DNA from: Tyto alba | Lineage: Eukaryota; Chordata; Aves; Strigiformes; Tytonidae | Assembly: GCF_018691265.1 (NCBI RefSeq) | Contig: NW_024881316.1 | Location: 24,591,819-24,655,818, forward strand | Direction of reading: 5' to 3' | Length of the DNA: 64,000 nucleotides | Shown: in pieces, positions 39,216-49,775 of the stretch | Position numbering within the stretch: position 1 is the stretch's first letter | Layout: each line of letters starts with the position of its first letter | Notes under the pieces: generated by a model | What the model was told of the DNA's origin: nothing | Seen by the model: only the letters and a program-made list of their open reading frames with translations | Database searches by the model: none | Program-made: the position numbers and the translations under genes

Positions 39216-40822
39216 CCAAACAGTTGTATTTAATGAATGGATAGCTATGATTTTATTTCTACATTAGCAAAGTTACCAAGTTTTAATCAAGTCAGTACAA
39301 GATATAGCCAAAAACTCCTGAACACTTGTTGTATCATTTTTATCAACTAAATATATGACTTTGGGCAAATGACTTGCAGTTTTCTCACTTGCAAAGTGGG
39401 AGAGGCAGTAATTATGCCAGAGAATGCATTAATATTTAATTAGTGCCAATTTATCCACAATAAGTAACTAGTACCTTGGCCTGCAGGTGAATTAGTACTC
39501 AACAAGGCCACTAACAGGTCAAGCCATTAAGGCTCGAAGAATGCCTCTGAAAAATATTGAAAAATCATTATTTCTGAATTTTGTTATTCGTATCTTTTTA
39601 CTATCTTGTGAGCTATCACCTCGTTACAGGTAAAGCTTAATGGAAACATTGTCCTGAAAACTCACTTGTTTTTTATCACTTAGGACTTTGAAAATGCATT
39701 AATATACTTCACAAAATATCAGTGACAGAAAATTATTCATGGAAGGCAAAGCAGGGGCAAATGTCTCTGAAAACCTGGTAAAATATTTATCTTTAAAAGT
39801 GCCTGGAATTTAACTCCATGGCTACTATTGGTTTACCAATTAGAAGAATCTGTCTATGTACCCCTACTGAGCCCAATCCACGCTATGAACTTGCTGGATT
39901 GTGCAGTGACGGTAGATATGGAACTGTCTGTGAGTGGAGAAAACCATTATTTTGTATGTTCTTGTGAAGTATTAAAATGTGTCAGATATAGAAAATTTCC
40001 TGAGGCAGAACAAGGACATTAAAGAGATGATGCTCTTCTAGAAAACTAGAAGGGGTTAGAATCAGGAAGATTTGAAGCTTCACAGGAAGCTTCAGAGAAA
40101 AATATTTTTACTTCCGAACTATCTGAGACAGAAACCACTGGGGAAAGAACAAGAAAGTGCTAATAATTCTGAAGAGAAGCTGTAGGTAGGTGATGGGATC
40201 ATGTACAATTCAGAGCAATTTTCTGCAAGCTCAGAGAATTCTCCAGAAGCTGAGAAAGTCATACAGAGATTATTATTTTATATTTTTAGCTTTTGTAAGT
40301 AGAGAGAAAGATTTCTTAGAATCCTGTGCAAAGCTTGTGCTTCCAGAAATATGTAGGACTTCTGAGGGTTAAATGCATGAATATGCAAAGCTGGATTTTT
40401 GGAGAAGAATGCACTGAAGATTTTCAGGTGTCTGTCAGGGCCAAAGGTAGTTGGGTTGTGGTTCAGATTTCATAAAAAGATAGCAGGTAGGGAAAATATG
40501 CCTGAGAAATGTATCAGTGGAATAAAGGCCTTAAGTAGTGTAGCAGTCAAAGAAGCTGCAGGAAACCTAGTAACAATGATTCAATAGGCTGGACATAATT
40601 CAGGACTACTGACTGACCAGCTACCCCAAACTGAATGGAAAAGAGGAAATATTGTAAAGGATTTCTTGTAACCTTCCCTTTCTTGTTTTCCTAGGTGGTA
40701 TTTGTCTCATCTAGCTAGATAGCTAGTAATGTAGATATTGATCTCTGAGCTAGGTACATGATACTCACATTTTGCTTCTGCTACATAAGCATCATATTGT
40801 ATTCCTCCAGGAAAGAGCCAAC

Positions 40823-40842
40823 AACAACAACAACAGCAAATC
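40823..40842. repeat. AAC microsatellite
   Basis: About six CAA/AAC units in intron 4. Confidence 0.85.
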
Positions 40843-42224
40843 AACCCCACCTCTCTTAAGCCTCAGTGCAGTTCACTGGTAATTTGCGTCAAATAATACC
40901 TACTAAATACAACTCTTTTATATCATTGTCTTAATTGGAGTCGCCATCTTCAACTGAAACAGATCCTTCTTTGACTGCAAAGAGTACTCTAGCAAATCAT
41001 ATGAGGCAAAACTCCAAAGCTTAATTTCTGTCAACTTCTTGCTCTGACAACCCTCCAGAGTGTAATTTTGAGCAAGCTGGCCAATCTGGGCTACAACCTA
41101 ATGCCTTTCTATGCTAGTGCAGGGAGCTAGTTGACTTTGTGTGGGAAAAAGAACCAGTCTGCACCAAGAAAAAGGGTCAGTATTGTTAAAATTCTTGAAG
41201 AGGCACATGGCCATCCCCCCTTCCCAAAACCCCCTGTTAAGTGGTAGCTCTGCAGTGCTGTCCCCACAAGGCCGCCTGTGATGTAAAAATCCTTCTGCCA
41301 TATACATATGCAACAAGCATTACCAATTGACTTCAAAGAGATAATCAGATGGCATCACTTGCCTGAACTATATAAAAATCAAAGATAAAAACCTGCTATG
41401 TTTAATGTCATTTGCAAACCTTGGATCTATCTACTTATTCTTACAATTTTTCTAATTTCACTATGGTGAGGAAGGTAGATTTTCAGTCTATGATTTCCAT
41501 AATTATGGGCCTTCTAAGAAAGAAGCTAACTAATTCAATGCACTGGAAAATCTACTCTGGATTCAATAACTATGTGTTTATTCTTTAATTGCTTAACCTA
41601 CCTAATAAATTAAAGTGTATTTCCTTTGCTGAAAAACTAATTTGAGCATAAATGTATGATAGGAAATTTAATTTAGCTGCCATGGAAATGGCCATGGCCA
41701 AGAGGTTTAGAAAGCTGGTAGTAGTGTATCATCTCATATTCCCATGCTTCCCATCATTTTTCTTTCCATTTGGCCAAAACAACAGCCTCCTACTGCATCT
41801 TTACATTACTTTATCTTATAGGTTTTCAGACATTCTTTCAAAGATTGCTGTTTAGTCTCAGCTGTTAGCCTTAATGAACTATACCCAGATTATTATTTTT
41901 TTTCTGGTTACAGCTACATGTGCAATGATTAGCAAACGCAGAAGATAATATGGAACCATCCTGAAGAAGTAAATATTTCAAACACCAGTGATCTACAATG
42001 ATGAATTAATATTGGTGCACAGTTTCCATGTGGTTAGCATTTGCCTTTGCTTCTCCTTGTTTGATTTCCATCAATAGGACCACATACTCTATGGCTTGGA
42101 GAAATATTCTGCAAGCTTCATAATCAGCATGGAAGCATTTAGTGTTAAAACCCTGAATCATAATCTTATATTTGTCCACGTGATAAAGTTATTTAAAAAA
42201 TTAACAATTGTACATGACACTTAC

Positions 42225-42339
42225 TGGAGTTTCTTTCATATTCAGCAATGAATGAGAGGGAGGGAAGGTGCCCAGGCGCTTTTTGAAACCTTCTTCGACT
42301 GTCATTCCCCAGAACTGACTATAGTTGTCAGCTTTCCAT
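42225..42339 (-). CDS. TINAG: TINAG exon 4: linker to the cathepsin-like domain
   Basis: This 115-nt exon has an acceptor ending GAGAAAG and a consensus GTAAGT donor. It completes Gly175 and encodes residues 176-213. The visible motif NYSQFWGMTVEEGFKKRLGT matches human NYSQFWGMTLEDGFKFRLGT closely. PPSHSLLNMKETP then leads into the protease-like domain. In cathepsin-B relatives this position corresponds to the end of the propeptide-like region. The exon ends in phase 0. Confidence 0.94.
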
Positions 42340-43956
42340 CTTTCTCACAGACAGAAAATAAACAAACAAAACCTAAGTTAGAGCTACCAGTCACGTGAAT
42401 ACCTTGTTCCTTTGCAAGAGCATCACTAACAAATTAAAATCCCAAAATCTTCCAAATTAAAGTTCAAAACCTTGTATTCAAAATGCATGAGAAAATATTT
42501 CGTACAAGCTCTTCCACTGTAAATGAGTGTAGGATGGAACAACACAGCAGTATATGAAAAGTGGTGATTTGAGGTCAGCATCATGTCAGCCTGCAGATGA
42601 ACATTCAATGCTGCAGAGAACTACTGGAAAACAAGATGCTCGGTCATAACAATTACTGTTGTCTTGAAGTTATGCTCAAATTATGCTTCAGACCAGATGC
42701 TCACAGAGAACTAACAGCGTCATGTAAAGAGTTACATTGCTTCCAAGCTCTGGTGCACCAGGACTGAGACACTGTTGAACCCAGCAAAAAACCCAGCTGA
42801 CGCCCTCTGCCCGAGTTTTACACCAACAGCCAGGTTGAGAGAAAGGGATCCCCATGGCTCTTTAGTTATTCTCTGTCTACTCTCAGGTAGGCTAGACTCA
42901 GATTGTAGCTTTAACCCTGCAAACTGTATGCACAACAGAAAAAAAATACCTTGCAGCCATACACATTTGGAACACACTGAAATTGATTATTACTGTAAAG
43001 GAGATGAGCCCCAGGGAGGAGCATTCTCTTTACTCTTTTCTTGCCTGTGTATGAGGAACAAGGAGGTGGAATTCATGCTACCCAAATGAGAAGCCTCATT
43101 GCTTTAGATCTGCATGTAGTCAGTGAAGAGTGCAAGTTGCTGCAGAAATTGAGTCATATCTGAGGTGGCCTTAACCACCTGTGGCAAACCTGATCACTTA
43201 TCACTGACAAGAGAGAGGTGAAGGGCTCCAGGTGCCTAACTTGATTGCCTATCCTAACTCATTTGGTTTGAATGTCTCCCATGAAGTACAAAATACTTCG
43301 GCACTGAGTCACAACTTGAAATCTGGGCAGGCTTCACTGGTGAATTTAGCACCTCAGCTTCTAGGAAGGCAACCCCTGTGTCTCTGCAAATGGCCAGCAG
43401 GCTCCCAAGGCACAGCTATGGAACTGGGGTGTCCCTAATCCCTCTGCACTACCTGGGAGGAATGAGAACTGGTAGCAAGAAATACAATGAGCCCCAAAAA
43501 GCTCTGATATCTTGGTCCCCATTTGGCCCACCCTCTCCTCTTCCAACGTTACCTAGAGCTCTGCTATGTGGAACAATGTTCTTGAGGGGAGAGAAAAAAT
43601 GACTTTAAATATCTATCCAAAGTAATAAATAAAGTGAAAAATAAGGGAAGGTGATCTAAATAAGGTTTTGTGAGGAAAAAAATTCTGCTAAACTGGGACA
43701 ATGTTTTAGATGTTTACAATGTTAACTCTTACCAGCATGAGACTTTCAGTATCTTTTCATTTAAAACACTATAATCTGGCAGAGATTTAGGAAAGTTTCA
43801 CAAATGTGCATTTACTGTCAAATAGCTGTAATGTAATTGGGGAAGGAAAGGGTGGGGACAGCTGCATATTTTGTAATTTGCACATACATACAATATGCAG
43901 TGAAGTGGTTTAAAAAAAAAAAAAAAAAAAAAACTCTAAAATAAAAGAATTCTCAC
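42340..43956 (-). other. TINAG: TINAG intron 3
   Basis: This is about 1.6 kb between exons 3 and 4. Its first part in transcript sense contains the 22-nt homopolymer at 43912-43933. Overlapping chance frames at 42732-43602 lack any recognised similarity. Confidence 0.7.
43912..43933. repeat. Homopolymer A22 next to exon 3
   Basis: A run of 22 A on the plus strand gives T22 in transcript sense, starting 24 nt after the exon 3 donor. Confidence 0.95.
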
Positions 43957-44046
43957 CCATAATCTCCAGAATTGATGTGCTGAATTAAGTCTTGGCGAAC
44001 AAGGCATCCTTCTTTTGAACACTTCCAGAGACTCTGGACGCATTTG
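43957..44046 (-). CDS. TINAG: TINAG exon 3: end of VWC-like segment
   Basis: This 90-nt exon sits between a TTTCAG acceptor and a GTGAGA donor. It completes Cys145 and encodes residues 146-174, including KCVQSLWKCSKEGCLVRQDL and INSGDYG; the last Gly codon is split. It matches the human WKCSQHVCLVRSELI stretch. Human TINAG has one more CxC step near this junction, while here the sequence reads CNSC followed by KC. A run of 22 T residues (in transcript sense) lies 24-45 nt downstream of the donor. Confidence 0.92.
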
Positions 44047-45024
44047 CTGAAAGGGTAAGAATATCACTGAGCAGAAAATTGTCAAAGGAAAAATATGCAT
44101 TTTAAGAGCAGAAGGAAGATGAAGAAAAAAAGCACAAACAATATAAATGTCACATACTACTTATGAAAACATAATGCCACTTCTTGCTACTTCACTACCT
44201 AATGAATCCTAATTGGAACAAGGAGGGAAGGTTTACAACTCATGGGAAAGGTCATAGTTGAAAAATTTTGCTTCCCTCTTTGTAAGACCAAACCATGGAA
44301 AAAGGTAATGTCCTGTAAATGAGGTGTTTTGAAGAAGTTTCACTCTGGAAACACAGAGAGGAGCCATATGACCATAGACACCTTGCTCCAAGGGCCCTGA
44401 GCTAAAGTCAGAGCTGTGGGGGCCCCAACCCTGTTTGGGTGCTGCTGGAGCCCCTCAAGCTGCCCTGGAGTTGGAGATGCAGAGCTGGTTTTTGGAGAGG
44501 CAAAACAGGGCAGTGGCTCATGTCGCAAGGCAGAGAAAGGGATGCTCAAACAATTCAACCCTTTCTTACAATATACATATATATATATATATTCTTCCCT
44601 TGTGAAATAATGTAAGGTCTCATCACTCATGCCAAAGAAATAGGGGAAGGCATTCTAAAATAATCCCCTAAACAATTAATGATATTTGGTTTGTCTGCAT
44701 TCAGGTCAATGCCCACGTCTAGGCTGAAACTATTTCAACTCAGGTCAGAGCCAGCAGATTGACTGAGCAGAAACAGAATTAGGCCAGTAGGAGGAGATTT
44801 TAATACCCTCATTTTCATATCTCGATTAGAAAGCCCATTGACCTCTTGCCATTCTTCTAAATTGGCTGTAATCTAGTTCTACAATACCTTAATATAGCAC
44901 CACTCGTCCAGTTATTTTGATTTGATTACATGTTTAATATGAATTTAAGGATGTGCACTACCTTAATTCCTGTTTCATGACATATGCTAAATAAAATTCA
45001 ATTTGCTGTTCTCTGAAACATTAC
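44047..45024 (-). other. TINAG: TINAG intron 2
   Basis: This is about 1 kb between exons 2 and 3. It contains a short TA microsatellite near 44573-44592 and nothing else recognisable. Confidence 0.75.
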
Positions 45025-45088
45025 CAGGAATTGCAGTTGTCTTTAATTACTGTTCCTGCTCCATAGTATCGGCCATCTTTATAACAAC
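45025..45088 (-). CDS. TINAG: TINAG exon 2: start of VWC-like segment
   Basis: This 64-nt exon has an AG acceptor (TTGGCAG) and a GTAATG donor. It completes Gly124 and encodes residues 125-144 (CYKDGRYYGAGTVIKDNCNS), with codon 145 (Cys) split across the next junction. It aligns with the human GCFKDGQHYEEG region directly after the somatomedin-B-like domain. It has no ORF of its own in a simple six-frame view because of its size, and was found by similarity and phase. Confidence 0.92.
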
Positions 45089-48000
45089 CTGCCAACATAA
45101 CATAAAGATGTGTGAAAAAAAATAATCATTTTTGAAGTGAATTAACTCAAACCTCTTGTTACTATTAAATTAATTGGTTGTATGCATTATGCACAAATTG
45201 TTTAGTTGAAAGATGGTAACATCTATTTCCAGTTTCTTCCAAGTAATGAAGACAGCTTGATGTATTTTAGTTTTTTACCAGGTACATTATCATTTATAGT
45301 AAATAAAATCAGCAACAAATTCAAAACACACACTGAAAAATTACCTTATATGTAAATAAAAATAATTCATCAAATAAAGTTATTTTCCAGTAATTAAAAG
45401 AATATGTTTCTAATAAAAATATATTTCTAATCGGTAATTAAAATAGACATCATTTCCAGTTTTAGAATTTAAAAACCTAGTAATTGCTCCAAACCTATTG
45501 TAATATATTATTTTTCCTCACCAGTTTAATTCCTCTTTGGAAAACAGACAGTTCAATTGTGTTTCAAGGCAAATGCATTTTTCACATACTCTCCAGAAGC
45601 CGTTATAAAACTTAAATCGAGTGATAATTTTTCCAAACAAATACATGCCTCCTTACTTTTTTCTTCAATCACATTTCACAGAGAAAAGACTTTGTGTGTG
45701 TTTTAAGACCTTCCATATAAACTGTTTATTCAATGTGGTTGATTGTCAAAGCTTCAATAAAAGAAGGATGCCTGCACAGGGCTTTGGATCAGGCCTATAA
45801 TAAACATTGTACATTTATCACATGGGTCTTTGTTTTCCAGCCTGTTCTCACGGTTCCTCCACTGATGAGCCTACAGCTAGAGATCATCTTACTTCCCCCA
45901 CTGAAAGGGTTTGGAGCCAGAACCCCCAAACTCTCCTTTCTCCTCCATTTTCAAGAAGCTTAAACCATATTTCATGTTCATATAGTGTTGACTTGTATTT
46001 GCATTATATCACGCTTTTTTCCCACCACAAGTGTGAGGAAGGCCATCCCCCCCTCAGGGCAAGGGCTGAAGTCTGGCTGCCCAGACATACACATGTATGC
46101 CTCAGCTGCCTAGACCCCCTTTTTTGGCAGGAGAGAAATATGCACTTCTAAGCTATAGCTAATTTCATACCGATGTGTAGAAGTAGACATGATCTGATGA
46201 ATTAATTAGGAGTGTCTACCTTTCCCTGCTAGCCATGCAGCAAGCTATGTTAGCTAGCGCAGGCATCGGTGGGTTATACACTACCTAAGCAGTCTGGGGC
46301 CCCAGGTGTCTGCTCTAATTCAGCTTCTGCTAAGACCCGAAATGTTTTTCAGAGAATGCCCAAATAAAATTACTTAAGTGTCACAGTTTGTCACAGTCTG
46401 TCACAAAGTCAGCATCAGACAGTAGCTGGAAGGAGGCATTAAGCAAGATATTTCAAGTATATCAAGGGAAATAAGTATTTATGCAACGTCTGAGCAACAG
46501 GACAGAGCCTCACTGGAGCTCTGCTGGCAGGTCTCACAGCCCGTGCTCAGGATAAAATGCAAACCTGGACAAGTACAGAAGAGGCTTTCTATTAATGTAT
46601 GCTTAGGGTATTGAAGATTAAAACCATACAGTTTCTTTAGTCTAGCCAAATTAAGATTTAGAGGGCCAGGAGTGCTGCCTGAGGCATCAGTAGTAGACAG
46701 CAGAGATATCTAAGCTAAAAGACACTGTTTGCATGAGAACACAGTGAGATTGCTTGTGAATATATTAGGTTGGAATATTAATATGTTGAGTGGGAAATTA
46801 ATTAAGTTGAAGATGCAGCCTGATAATTTTATGGATGGGATTATATGATGTGAAAATCATGATTAGAAGGAAGAATATTTGATAAACAAGGATTTCCCTT
46901 CCAGTCCAGCATTCCTATACTCTCACAGATCTTACTTTATTTGCCCCCAATATTGATATAAGTACTTCTCTCAGTGAAATGTCTCCAGGTTTACTCAGTT
47001 GCAGGCCAGATCCTGGCACTGTAGTATAAAAGCAATTAGCAAACTCTCTGGATGTCACTTTTATACCTCCACCAGATTGAGATCCAGTGTGTTGACTGTG
47101 ACAGGGTTTTTTGTACCCTCAGAGTAATTGAAACAAAAAGACAAAATAAGTAATAAATATAGTCAATAAATAAAACTCTAACAGTCCTAATCACAAAAAT
47201 TAAAATAATAATAATTTTTAAAAATCCAGAAGTTCTATTTGGTATCTAAAACAGGAATTTGCACAGTTTCCTGTGAAACTACACAAGAAAGCCATCAAAA
47301 CATACTGAATGCTGGGTTCATAAAGGCAAAGTCAAAGCACTTCCACATAGTTAAATTAAGACTAGTTCTCAGCATGGTGCACACCCATGGAAGAAGTCAA
47401 AGCGTGGCTTACTGCTGCCATGCACCAAGTCAGTGAATAGGCAGGGATCCAGAAATAAAGCACTGAGCTGTTCTATTGCTTCTCATTCCAACCTATGTAA
47501 AGCATTTCAGTTTATTGGTTTATTTAAAGAAATATGACTCAGGAAGCACTGAGAGCAAAACCACAGGCAACCAAAAGATCAGAATCTTCCAGGTGAAAAG
47601 TACTTTTGTGTATGTGGTGTTCTAGTGCTTAAATAATTCTTAGCCAAAGGCAGAAGTGCAGTCTCAGTCACTAGAAGTCAACTATGTCATTTTTAAAAAT
47701 GCTTCACAGTTTGCTGAATCTTCAGGCATTCAGCCCTTTTTGTTTCCTCATTTTCTTCTTCCAATTAGATTCTCTCTTCCCTGTTCCTCAGACATTCTAG
47801 TTCTAGAAAGTTCCTCTAGAGTTGTTTTCTTTTTCTTTCCCCTGCTGTGTTTTGGCCACTTTTACTCCCTAAATTACCTACATAACAAATATCTAATACA
47901 GATTTTAAAAAGCTGCAGACTTTCCATCAGGGAGGCACTTTAAGGATCAGAAATCCAAAAATCTTATTTTGAGATGAGATATAAAATATAGATATAAGAT

Positions 48001-49405
48001 CACATATAGGACAAATAAAGGTGCTTGAATACAGTAAATATAATTGTTACCTCTGGCAGGTATGTACAGTCCAGGAGTTATAAAACAGTGAACACACATG
48101 CAAAAAAATGGATTAAGAAAGGCAGTAAAAATATTACCACTCACCTATTCCCTTATCTAAACCTTCTGTTACACTTTTAACTTTTATAGCTAGACCTACG
48201 GCAGGACCCACATGGCAAACTGCTGCAGGTTTTGTAGTGATTCATTTCCATTAAACAATTTGCCAAACTAGACCCACAGGCTGTCAGCTCTGGAGCAGAA
48301 ATGCTGCAAAATGTTTATGTAGAGTTTATGACAACAGCCCCCTGATCTGCTGGAAATAATATACACCACTGCACCAAATAAATATGAAACAAATGTATTT
48401 ATTTACATAAATAATAGAACATTCTTTTAGATCATTAGAAACACTTTGGAAAATCCAGTTTGTTTTTCAGCATTTCTGTCAGTCCCACTTATCAGATTTT
48501 GGCTGCATGCCTGTCTTAAGATCACAGACTCCTGAAGAGCTTGTGGTCTAAGTGCTGGAATGCAAACAGCAGGGTTATTGCAAAAAAGGCTCATTTTAAA
48601 AAGTCATGGTTGCATTTTTGTTGATTTTAGGCTTCTGAAAGTTTGGTACAGTCTCCACACTTTCAGCCATATTTGGTCTACGAATAGTAAGAGGCTACAT
48701 AGTCTTAAAATCCACAATTCTAAACTTTTCTCACAGCAGAGATTTGGACTATGCGGGAGACAAGGGATGATCAGCTGTTTGTAGATAATTTTTTTGCAAT
48801 GTCTAGTTCTAAAAGAAATAGAGTAGTTCTGGAGGAATTTCCACTACAAACTAATTAGTAAAAGACTAAAATATGCCAGAAATCCTTGTTCTAATCACAT
48901 CCCTTCACCTGCTTCTGCATTGGAGCTGTCTCAGGAAAAATAGTGACCCAGAGGAAAGCTATGCTGGATCAAAACCGTTGCAGACTACCTCAAAGTGGTA
49001 CCATTGAGGATAACCCTCAGTTTTCTTGATGACTTATTTCTACTGATGGCTACAAAAGTTTAGATCTTGCTGTTCATCTCATGTTAATCCATGAAGCTCT
49101 ACTGAAATTGTTGAGATTACACTAATTTTGCCATAACAAGATTATCTCTGAGAAGTTTCAGGTTGGACAGAGGTTTTGTCCAACAGAAATATGATCTAAC
49201 CAATGCTGAAAATATGTCCCTAGAAACAAAGAAGTAACAGCAAGCATAAGTTTTACTCCAACTTCATGCTCAGTGCCTTTGTCCACTATGTCTTTAGTCA
49301 CATTTTTAGGATGTATACACTCTAAAGAGTAATCAATAATTTTACCTCCAAGTATATTTTTATCGTGATGCACTAATGCCAACAGCATATTTTCTCTGTA
49401 CCTAC
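45089..49405 (-). other. TINAG: TINAG intron 1
   Basis: This is about 4.3 kb between exons 1 and 2. It is AT-rich. Short open frames (for example near 45733-46151 and 47656-47943) show no recognised family. No transposon domain was recognised, apart from a weak old-repeat resemblance near 48950-48990. Confidence 0.7.
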
Positions 49406-49775
49406 CTGATGTTGGAGGTGGCCAAGGCTCATCTGATCTGGTGGGCTCAGCAGGGTGGTCGCAGACATCCCAGTAGTCAGCACAACAGTCTACAGGGCCA
49501 GGAGAACCTGAGGCACAGAACTGATCACAGTAACATATAGCTGCTTTGGAGATGATGTTAAAGCTGCAGTCATCATCTCTTCCTGTGCAACAGCCTCGTA
49601 CCCTGCAGGACTTTCCCTGATACAGACTCCTTTTTAGCCTGTTCCAATTTTCAGAACCGTCATCTTCAGCAGAGTAAAGTCTTCGGGGGAAATTTCTTCC
49701 AGAGTCAAGACGCTTTGCCATCCAAACTTCACTTGCAATGCAATATAAAAGCAATATCTGACTTTTGAGCCACAT
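49406..49775 (-). CDS. TINAG: TINAG exon 1: signal peptide and somatomedin-B-like domain
   Basis: This exon encodes residues 1-123 plus the first base of codon 124. The start ATG at 49775 has an A at -3 and opens a hydrophobic leader (MWLKSQILLLYCIASEVWMA) typical of a secreted protein. Residues 46-49 are RLKR, a possible proprotein-convertase site. Ten cysteines follow at 57, 62, 63, 70, 81, 83, 87, 97, 98 and 105, spaced like the somatomedin-B-like region of TINAG (CYCDQFC, then DCC). The segment CASGSPGPVDCC looks about three residues longer than the human equivalent as I remember it. The exon ends at a clear donor (ATCAG then GTAGGT). The frame runs on to a stop at 49158, but that stretch is intron and matches nothing. 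No untranslated first exon or TATA box could be placed. Confidence 0.93.

Larger units (their letters stand above)
35647..42224 (-). other. TINAG: TINAG intron 4
   Basis: This is about 6.6 kb between exons 4 and 5. It contains an old repeat fragment (36426-36545), an AAAC-rich stretch (39140-39215) and an AAC microsatellite (40823-40842). No coding signal was recognised. Confidence 0.75.
1..49775 (-). other. TINAG: TINAG gene, 5' and central part (exons 1-9; 3' end outside window)
   Basis: Nine exons on the minus strand join into one open frame of 1247 nt (415 codons plus 2 nt). Every junction has GT/AG borders and phases that fit. The order is signal peptide, somatomedin-B-like cysteine domain, VWC-like cysteine segment and cathepsin-B-like domain, which is the TINAG/TINAGL1 architecture. 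Similarity to human TINAG is seen in every exon (from memory), and human TINAG is about 476 residues, so roughly 60 residues are missing. TINAG is a secreted basement-membrane glycoprotein of kidney tubules and gut that binds matrix components and is not an active protease. Segments such as ASWAFSTAS and ETDIMKEIM fit TINAG better than TINAGL1. I found no exon coding for the conserved ANSWG region between 1 and 20306, so the gene continues below position 1. Confidence 0.93.

Noticed and set aside
49158..49405. Continuation of the exon 1 frame beyond the donor
   Set aside because: The residues after PPPTSG have no TINAG similarity, while the GTAGGT donor joins exon 2 in the correct phase, so this part is intron.
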